Source: Aquanectria penicillioides (lineage: Eukaryota; Ascomycota; Sordariomycetes; Hypocreales; Nectriaceae). Taken from it: DNA of 64,000 nucleotides. The position numbers and the translations under genes were made by a program. Below are positions 23,701 to 34,228 of this stretch, piece after piece; position 1 is the first letter of the stretch; the number at the start of each line of letters is the position of its first letter. The notes beneath the pieces were generated by a model that did no database searches, had not been told where the DNA came from, and was given only the letters and a program-made list of their open reading frames with translations. The stretch lies in the NCBI GenBank assembly GCA_003415625.1, contig PYIU01000008.1:3038001-3102000 (forward strand). The letters run 5' to 3'.

Positions 23701-24547
23701 TGGTCGGCTGAAGCTTGATCGCTTGGATCAGAGTATCCTTCAGCGGCTCCTTATCACTGGCCGACGCGTTAATCCATCGCTGGATGACATATTTGACGAG
23801 CCCTTCTCTGAGATTCAATTGAGAGCCCAACTGCTCTTGGTGTCTTTGGACCGACTCAATTACCAGATTCAAAAACATCTGGCGCGTGTCTTCATCGAAT
23901 CTGGTTTTGAGAAGAAACCTGAGCAATGGCATGGCGAAGTCGTAGATGAAGTCATTGGGGATTCGGACATCTTCTGTTTTCGAGTTGAGGGTCGATAGAA
24001 TCTCCTTGCAGAACTTAAGGTTCCCGCGGAAGAGTCTAGTCTCAGACTTGAACTGCCTGAGCTTGGCTTGAGGCGAGAAGACATCCCTGAGGAATCTCTT
24101 CTCATCCAGCTCGCGATGGGCGAAAAAGAGTCGCCTCTGCTGTTGGGCAGTCCACTCGATATCCTGTCTTTCTTCCCATTCCTGCACCACTTCTGGGTGG
24201 CACCCTGGGAGGATATTCTGGTAGAATGCTCCGAGGGGCCTTTCGTCTCTCGGCTCGTTGTACAGCAGGTTGACCAGCTCTCCAATAGCAGCGCGCCTCT
24301 CTGGTCTCGCCTTTATGGCCGAACCAGTGCGTCCTAGCAGACGGCACATACTTTTCACATCTCGCACGCTGAACTCGGCCATCAAGGAGGCGAGTCCATC
24401 GGCTCCGCCTACAGAATCCCATGTTTCCTGGAAGCGATCCCCACGGCGGAGCGCCTTGCCAAACGAGGTGACAGCCGTCTTGCGCTGCCTTGCGCTGTCG
24501 GTTTGGCGCAGCGCAGCGGCGATGTCGATGCCTTTGGAGCGCGCCAT
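20708..24547 (-). CDS. Large unrecognised intronless protein (1279 aa)
   Basis: I do not recognise this protein. The first ATG in the frame is at 24547 (MARSKGIDIAAALRQTDSAR); the frame continues upstream without another ATG, so I start here. The sequence is largely helical and Leu/Arg-rich with no membrane segments, nucleotide-binding loop or zinc ligands that I can see. Segments such as FDEDTRQMFLNLVIESVQRH, LLKHLQGYNIDIETESGKGL and ISDLILNGDDNSSWHRRLLS look like stacked alpha-helical (HEAT/ARM-like) repeats, which is an impression, not a domain match. The C-terminus ends WKDSDDEGVRILGVSVQEKL plus a short basic tail. A 3.8-kb uninterrupted frame among intron-rich genes is clearly a real coding sequence. 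It has no obvious partner in the neighbourhood. Confidence 0.8.
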   Translation of the reverse strand: MARSKGIDIAAALRQTDSARQRKTAVTSFGKALRRGDRFQETWDSVGGADGLASLMAEFSVRDVKSMCRLLGRTGSAIKARPERRAAIGELVNLLYNEPRDERPLGAFYQNILPGCHPEVVQEWEERQDIEWTAQQQRRLFFAHRELDEKRFLRDVFSPQAKLRQFKSETRLFRGNLKFCKEILSTLNSKTEDVRIPNDFIYDFAMPLLRFLLKTRFDEDTRQMFLNLVIESVQRHQEQLGSQLNLREGLVKYVIQRWINASASDKEPLKDTLIQAIKLQPTTKSVACTIEPVHRLLVMAVRKLDPDTRYDILRLLLKHLQGYNIDIETESGKGLTRLLGMPVDQNLWPVMLFFSINAEKAICLFERLSEAYPSGNFLSPVSIFDSNTILRQVRGPGENVGDVEIARCLLIRRLSTQAEYPGWLDRARSLVQERRNKAQKSREPQDRAFWSKSALNLCVAAGDLDTLKSTLIWARRFNKDPLTVRALYNEGVFDSKELNGLLGAIPKDETSEAAVATLASVKTNINLANHILINIIETAAMVAPEPGMQRYQWNSLLSLGKAMVDWRLKHIESFEKILKSSSPSTDADLECMETVWKPTIDALIEIEALLRKPTSEALLLISHNIMASGVYVLQKLPVSATPILAQLARFYLDQMNDRLGPERLKARMGDIVEVVIRVSHSDQPSLACPFISDLILNGDDNSSWHRRLLSVGFLSSLSAKDAKGLLYSMAEAMREKLREQNSRPRRDVVEPTTADSAAPDPSNQQQAPLIKVTTVKMIAQLLQDTVFIGNASACDILINLLPEARHIDAKSTIVNNLISKLIAPDCPPELRTRILDAFEDDVVPVATRLTERFPVTEADWELAATQDASKLPEVTQDGPLLWALVIRARTMALHEEDRPRLVNLIMSILEGSVANNKRWMNLFLKQNQLALEAGGSLPDTPVSISLYSSLTGFCANYMPSSLLHMIRTITLTNIDPPASILRVTEAVKAKSDLLNSNAGKHWLAQFDNPGTEVIKLGLSNAAIALQFPTERVKATREDGKGITIQMLQDFILAAAERFVMKGDMKSLDLLISRLGERQFYERDYWESWRANCVPVVKNIIKMVESIRSSNGGRTGTTPKVLPNTFSLWIKALPIPFATSSKSSLREDEDAFVSELSEFVDRLAERSKPYHDDFEHLRIGILNAPRPADFASFALKLNDLSSVDEPQLADYLRLELANSLLLRATVPVDGRVVSDVREMVDEWKDSDDEGVRILGVSVQEKLEAQGRKSWFAQPPPVKSS

Positions 24548-26350
24548 TGCCAGTGACTTGATTGAGGTGTTGTTGAGTGAAGGTGACTCTGTTGATGGCA
24601 CGTCTGAGTCACGACGGCGAAGACCCTTGGCGCAGACGCCTTGTAAGGCATGGACAGTCCTGATTTGGAGTAGGCCGGTGATGTGGCTGAGGAAGCTCAA
24701 GATGTGGGGTCTGACTGGGGATATTGCTCCAATTGGCCGAGTTGCGTCGTATTATTGCCAACGTTTGAATACGAAGCTGACTGCTGATGCGCTCTGCATC
24801 CTGGCCTCTTAAAATGGTCTTTAGTCACGCTCATGACGCCAGGGTCACCGCAGCACTAGACTTGGACAACGTGAATAAACACCGACCCTGAGCGATAGTG
24901 CAATTGCGATCAGCTTAGCTTGGCGCTCTGCGCGGCACCACTATAATCCGAGAATGACCTGCTCGGCCTGGTAGCCTACAATCATGCAGCCACATGGTTG
25001 ATCCGCCACCAGCGGCATCCTTTGTATAGCATTGCATCAATTGCCGTCGCTGAAACGTGATTCGCCCTCATATGTTTCCCTATCGAGCAGGCCGCTACGG
25101 AACATTCCTTGCCTGTACTGGTTCTGAAAACTCTAGTGCATCTTAAACGGATGTTTGGAGGGGAATAAACCGACAGAAAAGGAGCCAGGCAAATTTCAGA
25201 TAGTGAGTGAGACTGCCGACATACAATAAGCGCCTAAATACTATTGTGGGATTAGCCTTGGGTTGTATTGATTTCATGGATGGAAAATTAAGAAATATGG
25301 GGCACTTTCACTTTGGTGATGTCTTATAGTGTTGACACTTTTAACACCCAGTGGCAGGCGTTCTGTGCGTGAAGGTTTGTGAAGCAATCCTCTCATCTTC
25401 CTCATCAAGTAGAGTGCCGACATTGTATCCTTCTCGCTAGAGCCTGGTCATTTCGTTATCTACCTCTTTATAGTCACCGGAACTCGGCAAGCAATATGGT
25501 ATCTGCTTATGCTCTAGTTACTTTATGATTGATTGGACCTAGCTGCGAAGAGCTGACAGGTACCTCAGACCGCCAATAGATACATGATCCACAGACTGAT
25601 TTCCCACAGCAGCCTTACCTGATGCAAGTCCCCGATGACAAAGATGAATACCAATACCTCAACATATGATGGCAAATGATACACACGAGGAAATTATTTG
25701 ATTGGCGGCGCTGGGAGACTCAACTTGTTGGACATCTACTCATCCACATCTGACCTTCTCCAAGATCTAACCCCACCATCATTCTTAGCGTCAGCCAACC
25801 ATTCGAGCTCCGTGGAGCAGTAATCGGCAAAGTTGCCGGCGGGGATATTTATCACCAAAAAACGACACGACCGCCCAACCCCATCAGGTCAGATCAGACC
25901 AACTAGATATGGATCTAGTCACACAAGCCGCTAGTTTCACATATCCGAAAATTGCCCGCCTTGTCGACCAACTCATTTCCCTTTGTCACCTGACTTTTTG
26001 TGCCGAGGAGCCTTCAAAGCCATCTCCCGAAGGCATTAGCCGAATGGGACTTGAGCCGTGGGAGGTTAACCCCGGATTTTACGTCCTGCAAGGATGCGGG
26101 GAACGTGGGGACAAGATGCCGCTAGACCGCAGTTGTCACGTCACGACGAGATATTGTCAAACGAGAAGATTGGAGAAACAGAACCGAGGCACAATATGAG
26201 GCACAGCCAGACTGATAGAGGGTGAGACATGATACATGGATCTTTAAAGCCCCTCAGTTCTGTTGTCGTCCCCATTTGACCCCTCCTCCGATCGCCTCTC
26301 CTCTTCATACACTCTGATTGCGATTTGCGTCCCTTGGCAAGTCTTTCGTC
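24548..26350. other. Gene-free interval (1.8 kb)
   Basis: The shared upstream region of two divergent genes, the large ORF (leftward) and the CoA ligase (rightward). No gene is supported; a 96-codon frame at 25909..26199 has no features. The last ~70 bp before the ligase ATG are C/T-rich, consistent with a 5' UTR. Confidence 0.5.
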
Positions 26351-28342
26351 ATGGTTTTTACATCACCAACATGGGTTCCTCAGTTACCCATCGGTGCGTA
26401 TATGATTTGACCGTCGGGATCGTTGCTGACCAAACCCACAGAGCCTCCCGACACCATCACCATTGCTGAATTTATGAGCAATGAAAATTATGGTCGCCGT
26501 GGTATCGCCAAGTCAAGAAATCCATACACCTGCGGTGTCACGGGCAGATCGTACACGGTCGCTGAAGTGATTGAGCGTGAGGATTACCTTGCTCGCGCCT
26601 TGAGCCACGACTTAAAACTCGATCCTCACGAGGGCTCGGAATGGGACAGAGTCGTTGGAGTATTCTCTCTAAACACGGTTTGTGAGCTACCTAAGAGCGA
26701 AATTTCAAATTCGCTCATGTCTCAAAACTAGATTGACTACATCCCCCTCACGCACGCCGTTCACCGGCTCAACGGCATCGTGACGCCCGCTAGTGCCGCA
26801 TATTCAGCCGTGGAGCTAGAGCACCAACTTCGATCCGCGGGCGCCAAGGGCCTCGTCACCTGCATTCCGTTATTAGAGACCGCATTGAAAGCGGCGGATG
26901 CAGTTGGAATTACTCGTGATCGCATTTTCGTCTTACCGATTCCGAAGATTAATACCAAGGTCCCGTTCAAGACAACGGAAGACTTGATCGAGGAAGGGAA
27001 AAGGTTACCCGCTTTGAAACCTCCGGCATGGACAAAGGGACAAGGCGCCAGACAAGTAGCGTATCTATGCTACTCAAGCGGAACATCTGGATTGCCCGTG
27101 AGTCTCATACTATTGCGCTGCAGCCCGAGTTTTGCTTATCAGTCCGTAGAAAGCCGTCAAGATCTCGCACTATAACGTCATCGCAAACATCCTCCAGAAG
27201 AGCACTTATGACACAGTCGGCAGAAAGGCTCAGAATATCGAAACCCAAGTCATGCTTGGCGTATTGCCATTTAGTCACATTTACGGTCTAGTCCCGGTCA
27301 CACACTTGGGAACATTCCGTGGTGATGAGATTGTGGTTCTACCCCGGTTTGAGCTCCGGTCGCTTTTGGCAGCGATTGCGCGATTCAGGATCCAGCAAAT
27401 CAGCGTTGTGCCGCCAATCTTGATTCAATTTTTGCAAAATAAGGAGGAGTGTCAGAAGTATGACTTGAGCAGCATACGATTTGTATACACAGGCGCAGCA
27501 CCGCTGGGACGCGAAACAACGGATGCGCTCTTGAAGACGTTCCCCAAATGGCGCATCGGTCAAGGCTACGGTAAGTGGCCCAATGGAAGTGATGTAGCCA
27601 CTGCCGCTGACATCAGATGAAGGTCTCACCGAAACAGCGACTGTGGTCGCATCTACTAGTGAGCTGGATATCGAATTTGGTTCGGTTGGCTCCCTCCTCC
27701 CGTGGACAAAGGCCAAGGTGATCGACCCTGAAGGCAAAGAAATCACTGAATATGGAAAGCCAGGCGAATTGCTGGTGCAGAGCCCCTCCGTTGTTTTGGG
27801 GTATCTAGCAAATGAAAAAGCCACCGACGAAACGTTTGTGTGGCACGATGACGGTCGGTGGATGCGTACCGGCGATGAAGTGGTGGTCAGGAAGGCGGCT
27901 TCTGGAAATGAACACATCTTCATTGTTGATCGCATCAAGGAGTTGATCAAGGTCAAGGTAATCTCAGGCCCATGATTCAATATCCCAGCATGCTAACCAA
28001 AGATTCTAGGGCCATCAAGTCGCCCCTGCTGAACTTGAGTCACACCTACTGTCGCATCAGTACGTCGCCGACTGCGCTGTCATCCAAGTCCCCGATGAGC
28101 GTGCTGGAGAACTGCCGAAAGCGTTCATCGTGAAATCATCAGAGGCAACAGGCAAGTCGGACGACGAGGTGATGAAGGACATTCACAAACATGTAGAAGA
28201 ACACAAAGCGAGGTACAAGTGGCTCAAGGGCGGGATAGAGTTCATCGAGGTTATTCCCAAGAGCCCATCTGGTAAGATTTTGCGCCGAATGTTGAGAGAC
28301 AAGGAGAAGCAAGCTAGAAAGGCCAAGGAAGCAAAGCTCTGA
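26351..28342 (+). CDS. 4-coumarate-CoA-ligase-like acyl-activating enzyme with PTS1-like end
   Basis: Six exons (26351..26393, 26442..26677, 26732..27097, 27150..27570, 27623..27957, 28010..28342) give 577 residues. The AMP-binding P-loop YSSGTSGLP-KAVKISHYN spans the exon 3/4 junction. The second motif GQGYGLTET spans exon 4/5; I chose the acceptor before 27623 because the alternative six bases upstream would insert two residues into it. The hinge region DGRWMRTGDE and the catalytic-Lys motif SPSGKILRRMLRD near the C-terminus are present. Such enzymes convert a carboxylic acid to its adenylate and then its CoA thioester. The last three residues, AKL, fit a type-1 peroxisomal signal, as in plant and fungal 4CL-like enzymes acting with beta-oxidation. 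The acid substrate is not predictable from motifs. Confidence 0.92.
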
Positions 28343-29689
28343 GGCATCGTGATTAGAAGATCAACCGGTTTTAGACGGCCAGCTCAAAGCAGAGAGACAA
28401 TTTAAGCATCCGAAGCATGTCCTCACCTTGATTTCATGTCTCAAAGGCTGTAGAAGATGGATTTAGATCAATGATCCAGATTTGCAGAGTGTTGACATCT
28501 AATAAGTGCCCCGGGTCTTGTCGATGCTTGATTTAGCGAGAAGTGACGGAAACATTTGTCCGATGCTGGGTCGAAGGGGCGATCGTCATCGGAGGGCTTG
28601 AAGTGGACCAGTGATACAATCGGTGACGACGGAATAGGCAATAGATGTCTCACTGGCAGGGCTCCCAGAGATTCAACCCAACCTGCCAATTTTTCCACAT
28701 TGAGTTTGCAAGCCTTTTTGGCTGACTTGTTTGAGGGGTTCAAATTGCTGCTACGTATGAAGACATTGCCCCATATATTCCTCAATTAGGTTAGTCATCG
28801 CACTACCCCCATTCTGCTGAGTCATCCATTCAATACCTTACCCTAAAGCTTATTCGGAAATCTGTATTGATAGGAAAAGTACAATGACAAGACCGATGAC
28901 GAAGAAAAAAAAGGGAAATATATTTGAATGAACACTAAATTAAATAATATCTTAACTAGTTTGAGTTATTTTTGGTTTTGGGCGTTTTTAATTATGTTGA
29001 ATTGACTTGAATTGCGCGAGTTCAACTTTTGAGAGCCTTACTTACTGGTAACCCTACCTGTATCAAACAACACTCATATATAAGCTAGTGCGAATAGAGT
29101 CATTTTGAGACAGAAGAGATTACATATCCGCATGCGGCGCCTGTGGAGATTTCTTTCAGCTGCAATACACCACTGGCGTCGCAGATGGGCGCAATCATCC
29201 ACTGAGAACAGCCAATTAACCAGGTCAAAGATAACATGATACCGATAGTGGAAAATTTGGAGATTACATTCAAAAGAGATCCTCCCCTGCGGTCGTCCGG
29301 AAGTGGATCAGGGCTCTCGCTTGGCGTTCCGTCTCCGGAATGTGAACGTGGCTACCTGCGCTTCAACAAATGCATCAAAATTATCGATCGAGTGGGGAGC
29401 AATTTTGACAAGAACATCGAGAACTCGCAAACCTCAGTTCGTTTCAAGCTAGTATGGCCCATTGCATAGCAGCTTGCGATGTGCTTGGGAGGCTAATGGG
29501 ATGTCGGTTGAGGTGTTCGTTCACAGGCTATATAAAGACCGACGACATGCGCCCAAGGTGATTGAAGGAGTATATCAACAACAACCACAACAACTACTCT
29601 AAAAACTATCTCCAAACAATCATCCTCAGACCAAATCAACACCTCCATCATCAATCAATCATCTCTCGACTCTCTCACCCATCTTCAAA
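28343..29689 (+). other. Gene-free interval and promoter of the secreted-protein gene
   Basis: No supported gene. 28860..29030 is strongly AT-rich. A TATATAAAG box lies at 29529..29537, about 155 bp before the secreted-protein ATG. It is followed by an A/C-rich leader (repeated CAACAA units) of the kind seen in well-translated fungal mRNAs. Confidence 0.6.
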
Positions 29690-30103
29690 ATGAACTTCAA
29701 GCTTGTCCTCGCCCTTCTTGTTACGGCTGCCACTGCGGCAGAGGTCGGTAAGTGCCATATACTCTGGACGCGAAACCTTATCAGCGCAAAGCTAAGGAGA
29801 TCAACAGATATGCCCGATGCCAACGTTCTCGAAAGCCGGGATCCTATCAGCATTCCCGACGATACTGAGCTGCTTGAGGCCCCCAAGGAACGATCGGAGG
29901 AGGCTCGGTTTGTGGTCACTGATGCCGCTGCCGCTGCGCCTACTGCACTGGACCCTGCTTGCCAGTGGTTTGGAACTGCTCCCTTCTGCTTTGGCGAGTG
30001 CCCCAGGGCTTTCAAGGAGGTTCTGAACAGCACAAGCGGTGATGGCCAGCCCTGCTGGACTGGCAAGAAGCTGCTGTGCTGCCCTAGCTCCAGCACCAGC
30101 TAG
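29690..30103 (+). CDS. Small secreted cysteine-rich protein (117 aa)
   Basis: The frame is open throughout, but 29748..29807 is best taken as a 60-bp in-frame intron (GTAAGT donor, CTAAG branch, AACAG acceptor), leaving 117 residues. The N-terminus MNFKLVLALLVTAATAA is a classic signal peptide with likely cleavage after Ala17. An acidic pro-like stretch precedes a compact C-terminal module with six cysteines: ACQWFGTAPFCFGECP, then PCWTGKKLLCC. Spacing is CX8CX3C then CX7CC. The APFC...C...CWTGKK.LCC pattern recurs in small secreted proteins of fungi and some bacteria, with no settled function that I know of. Small size, secretion and disulfides make it an effector or antimicrobial candidate. 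The TATA box and A/C-rich leader suggest strong expression. Confidence 0.8.
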   Translation: MNFKLVLALLVTAATAAEVGKCHILWTRNLISAKLRRSTDMPDANVLESRDPISIPDDTELLEAPKERSEEARFVVTDAAAAAPTALDPACQWFGTAPFCFGECPRAFKEVLNSTSGDGQPCWTGKKLLCCPSSSTS

Positions 30104-30243
30104 ATAGCACATGGGCACTATTATTGTCTGAGAAAGCACCATTAATTGGGACAATGTAAAGGCTTCTACAAATAATACAGGTCACTGGCTTAGCCGTGAA
30201 CTATTAATTCATCTCATTGATAAACTACTTCTGTCTTGAAAGC

Positions 30244-31940
30244 CTAATTTCCTTGCACTTTGAAGTTTTCGAAAATAACAGGACTAGCCTTCATGGCTGT
30301 CTCGGTTGTAGCAAAAATGCCGAAAATCGTTCCCGTAAAGTCCTTGCCTGTCAAAGTCTCTGAAGGAATGGAACCGAGCGCCTGCCAATCGCTGCTGGGT
30401 TGTGTCGAGAATGAGAAGGAAAATTTATTCAAATTACTCTGTATGCGAAGGTAAAGCCTCCCGTTGATGCTTTTGACCATGTGGGATTGCGCCACGATGT
30501 CGATCTTAGGTTTTGCATTGGCTATAATCGCCGTGCGCAGAATGATTTCCTTGGAAGCCGAGTCATAGAATATGTCAATATGTCGATATTCGTCTTTGAA
30601 AATAGACAACCCAGCCTCAGACTTCTCACCTTGCGTAGGCAAGGTCAAGATAACTGTGGCGCAATCTGTGAGATGACGCTGCCGCTGGCCCACGAATGAC
30701 GGGGATCCTGTAGGTGACGACAACCCAATTTCACTGGGGATGAGCGCAATTTTATCTTTAGAGATCGCGTAGTGACCTTGTTGAGGATCTCGAATGTAAA
30801 CTAAAGGATCAACATTCTTCGACCTCGACTCATCCAAGTCCTCCCTGGGGCTAGCTGAGCGGATATCTCGAGAAAAGGTTAGTTGCGGGTGTGATATTTG
30901 AGGCCAAGCTTCAGCAGGCCAATCGACAGGTGTTAGGAAAGTCTCCCTTCCCAAGGGATATCTGCCGTTGTTGTAGCGGATACCAAGACAAACACACCAC
31001 CATCTAATGCTAGTCAGTATCAACCGCAAACTAGGGAGCCGAGCCTGTTCTGACTTACCTGCCGTCCCGGTCTTGGAAGAGCTCTCCATGGCCTGTGTTC
31101 CGGATATCTTCATCCTTACCGGCTGCAGTCAATAGTGGATTTGAGTCTGCTGTCTCAAAAGGTCCCCAGACGTTAGTTGATCGCGCTATAGAAATGAGGT
31201 GACCTTCAAAAGTTCCTCCCTCCGCAGCAATGAGGTAATAGAACCCATCCTTTTTATAGACATGTGGTCCCTCTGCATCCCATCGTCCGGCATAGCCATC
31301 CCAAATATGTTTTATGTCTGATAGAGGTTTTCCAGTATCAATATCAATCTCGAATTGGCGGATAGTGCAGTTTAGCTCGTGTAAAGGACCGTCACGGTAG
31401 GAGCCCTGGATGTAAGCGCGATCGTCGTCATCGAAGAAGATGCTAGGATCGATGCCTTGAAAGTCGAAATACACAGGGTCTGACCACTCTCCTGAATAAA
31501 TATCGGTAGTAGTCACGTAGAAATTGTGGCATTGTATCGCGCTCGGCTCATCTGCAACGAAATTTGTGCAAACCACGTAGAACGTGCCCTTGTGCCATCG
31601 AATGGTCGGCGCAAAGAGTCCACCAGCAGCAACCAGAGTTTGGTTGTTTTCGATGGGCACGACAACTGTCTTGGCCCCGTCTAATGAGAGCTGGGTCGGC
31701 CGATGGATAGCATTTCCTTGGAGGGACGACAACTGTTAGCTATGTTCGCAGCAGCTCTGTTTAAATAGGATACAACTTACCAATTTGTTTCCAGCCTTTC
31801 AGATTCTTAGAAGCGTAAATGGGCAACGCAGGAAATATGTGAAATGAAGAGTTAACGAGGAAAAATGTATCTTCGGATTCAACAAAAACAGCCGAGGGAT
31901 CAGGGGCAAATCCCGGAATGATTGGATTTTGATACTCCAT
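30244..31940 (-). CDS. Glycoside hydrolase family 43 (beta-xylosidase / alpha-arabinofuranosidase type)
   Basis: Three exons (31781..31940, 31059..31716, 30244..31003) give 525 residues in continuous phase. The family's three catalytic acids are visible: the general base in GFAPDPSAVFV (Asp14), the pKa-modulating Asp in GIDPSIFFDDDDRAYI, and the acid Glu in AEGPHVYKKDGFYYL. The first two-thirds form the five-bladed propeller. The C-terminal third (from about DPLVYIRDPQ to FENFKVQGN) is a beta-sandwich typical of the xylosidase-like subgroup. These enzymes remove xylose or arabinose from plant cell-wall oligosaccharides. There is no signal peptide; the protein starts directly at MEYQNPIIPG, so it probably acts inside the cell on imported oligosaccharides. 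It is divergent from the sugar transporter across a promoter with six CGTCCACC copies. Confidence 0.9.
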
Positions 31941-32566
31941 AATGTGCGGCCTTGAGGACTTGCTGTTTGCTTTGACATTCGTGCACAGCCTAATTTACAA
32001 ATCGACTATTTAAAGGAGAATGAGAATGTAAAATATTGGCTCGGGATGATTTAAACCGAACTCGTCATCAAAATCACAACACGACAATTCTCAGCTGAGA
32101 TTTCGTCCACCAACCTCCTCACCGTCCACCTGATTCTCTAATCTATGAACCCGTCCACCCTGGCCGTCCACCTCCTCAAGTCCTCAGCTGTCCCCACTAC
32201 GTCCACCCACGTCCACCCTTTAAACTTCTTTCTGGCAATAATATCCACAAATGACAGGGTTTAGCGAATATTTTCATGACCGTCTCACTTTTCCCGCCGC
32301 TTTGACTTGCGCGGTGTCTCTGTTCCCTGGCAATGGATTCTGGGCAAGACTGGATTGCTGCATCACAGCAAACCGACTCCTCACTGTCCCCAGGATTTCC
32401 CCGCACCCCAGGATTTAGACCAACATCTAAAATCGATAAATGCTCCGCCCCATGCCCGTGTTTGTCGACTAACACCTGGAGACTCATCCAGCTCGCAACG
32501 CACTCGCCAGCGGCTCATCTCTCATTTATACTTTCTCATACTTGGTCTGCCTTGCTCTATTTTGCC
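31941..32566. promoter_or_regulatory. Bidirectional promoter between GH43 and sugar transporter
   Basis: This 626-bp interval separates two divergent start codons and contains the dense CGTCCACC array described separately. A reading frame opens upstream from an ATG at 32333, in frame with the transporter, but its 78 extra residues are low-complexity and polar. I therefore treat that part as leader. Confidence 0.7.
32104..32217. promoter_or_regulatory. Array of six exact CGTCCACC motifs
   Basis: Exact copies lie at 32104..32111, 32123..32130, 32152..32159, 32165..32172, 32200..32207 and 32210..32217, all in the same orientation. That is six 8-mers in 114 bp. The flanks differ and the spacing is irregular (10 to 35 bp between starts), so this is a set of sites, not a tandem repeat. 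They lie 164-277 bp before the GH43 start and 350-463 bp before the transporter start. I infer binding sites for a regulator of both genes. Confidence 0.75.
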
Positions 32567-34228
32567 ATGGCTGAACCACCAAAAGACGAAAATATGCCAG
32601 CGGTCGCTGCACTTGATAACGTCGACAATGCCCCTGAAGAGTCGATCCAAGAACAAATCCGTCGCGATGAGCTCGAGGGATCATTGTGGCGTGTTACCGT
32701 GGCCCACAAGAGAATTCTTCTACATGCCATCGCCGCATTTTTTGCTGGTATGGTGTTCGGCTACGACGTCCTTGTCAACGCTGCATCCATTTCTATGCCC
32801 GCATTTCTCATGTACTTCGGAGCGACTGGCCAAGATGGCAGCTTCTATTTGCCTTCAATTTGGACCTCGCTCTGGACAGCCATGTCTGCCCTGATGCAGG
32901 CCCTTGGCAGCATCGGCATTGGCGCTGTGTCTGATGTTATCGGACGCCGGTGGAGTTGTATTGGCGCTTGTCTGCTGTCCGTTGCTGGTATCGCTATGCA
33001 GTACGTTACGACTAGTCGAGGTCTTTTACTCGGAGGGAAAATGCTCAACGGTTTGGCTATCGGGGCCTTGACAGCCGCCTCTACAGCCTGGGCGTCGGAG
33101 ATTTCCCCCGTGAGACTCCGTGGACCGATTCAGTCGGCTATCGTCCTTTTCACTATTGTGATGCAAGGAGCCGCCTTGGTTGTGATCAAGGTGTATGCAT
33201 CAGACATGAGCACACACTCTTTCAGGACTGTATTTGCGATTCAATGGTGTTGGTCAATTCTCACGGCTCTGATTTTTGTCGCCATGCCCGAGTCACCCAC
33301 GTGGCTCATATTGCGCAATAAGCCTAACGCAGCTAAGGAGTCAATTGCGCGCTTACATGGTAGCGATAGTCGTATCGAGGCTCGCCTCGCTGTTTTGCAA
33401 CAAGATATCGAGAGAGAGCGTCAAAATTCGGCAGAACAAGGCACTGGCAGCTAACTAGATGCGTTTAGGGGATCGGATTTGAAGCGCACCTTGACAGTCA
33501 TGTGGCTCTTCCTCGGGACGGGACTGGTTGGAGGCACCATTCTCTCACAATCTATCTATCTTCTTGTTGTCGCTGGTATGGAGATATCCCATATCTATGA
33601 CGTTTCTATCGGCGGATTTGGTCTTGCGGCCATCGCAATCATTGGATCGTGGTACATTTTGGAGCGCGTTGGTCGTCGACTGATTTGGCTGGTTGGCTGT
33701 GTTGTTAACATCCTTGCATTGGCGGTGATTGGCGGGCTTTACTATGTCCCAGGCAAAGGGAAGTTTTGGGCCATCGCAGCAGTGATGTAAGGAAGCTCTG
33801 GTTAATGTTTTATGCTGTTCTTCGCTAACATTATTTTTAGGAACGTCCTACTCTCCTGGCAGATTGTCACCATAACCGCCGTCGCCTGGATTGTTACTGC
33901 AGAGATCTCGTCTCATCGTCTTCGAGGCAAGACTCAATCGATTGCAGTATTCTCATTATCATTTACGACTTGGTTCTTTACCTTTATTACACCGTATATG
34001 TACAACACAGACGCAGGAAACCTAGGTGTGCGGTCTGCATTCGTGTTTATGGGAACCTCAGTTGTACTCTTGGTTGGCTCATATTATCTTGTTCCAGATT
34101 TACAGGGATTTACTACAAATGAGATTGACTGGCTTTATGAAAACAAAATCCCGGTCACTCAGTTTAGGGCTTACGCGGATGGAAGACTTAGAGAGACCGT
34201 GGAAGCTGTGAAGAAAGTGCCGGCGTAG
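32567..34228 (+). pseudogene. SP-family MFS sugar transporter interrupted by one in-frame TAA
   Basis: Two exons, 32567..33786 and 33841..34228 (intron with CTAAC branch), encode 535 codons. They carry the sugar-porter hallmarks: FFAGMVFGYDVLVN at helix 1, VSDVIGRRW in the helix 2-3 loop, PESPTWLI after helix 6, and EISSHRLRGKTQS in the second half. A single TAA at 33452..33454 interrupts the frame inside the central loop, between AEQGTGS and LDAFRGSDLKRTL. The family usually has Tyr or another residue there, and both sides are intact and in the same frame. It is either a recent nonsense mutation, an assembly error, or a site of readthrough: the stop is followed by CTAG, a context associated with leaky termination. 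The likely cargo is a sugar or oligosaccharide released by the neighbouring glycosidases. Confidence 0.8.

Noticed and set aside
27611..27622. Acceptor at 27616 for exon 5 of the CoA ligase
   Set aside because: It would insert two residues (DE) into the conserved GQGYGLTET motif; the acceptor six bases downstream keeps the motif intact.
32333..32566. N-terminal extension of the sugar transporter from the ATG at 32333
   Set aside because: The 78 added residues are polar and low-complexity with no family similarity. The ATG at 32567 gives a normal sugar-porter N-terminus.
33387..33474. An intron removing the transporter's TAA, since ctaac and tttag here look like a branch site and acceptor
   Set aside because: Joining at the tttag acceptor needs a phase-2 donor and no GT in that phase exists in the preceding codons. 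Other combinations shift the frame or put the acceptor too close to the branch site. The downstream frame equals the upstream frame without splicing.
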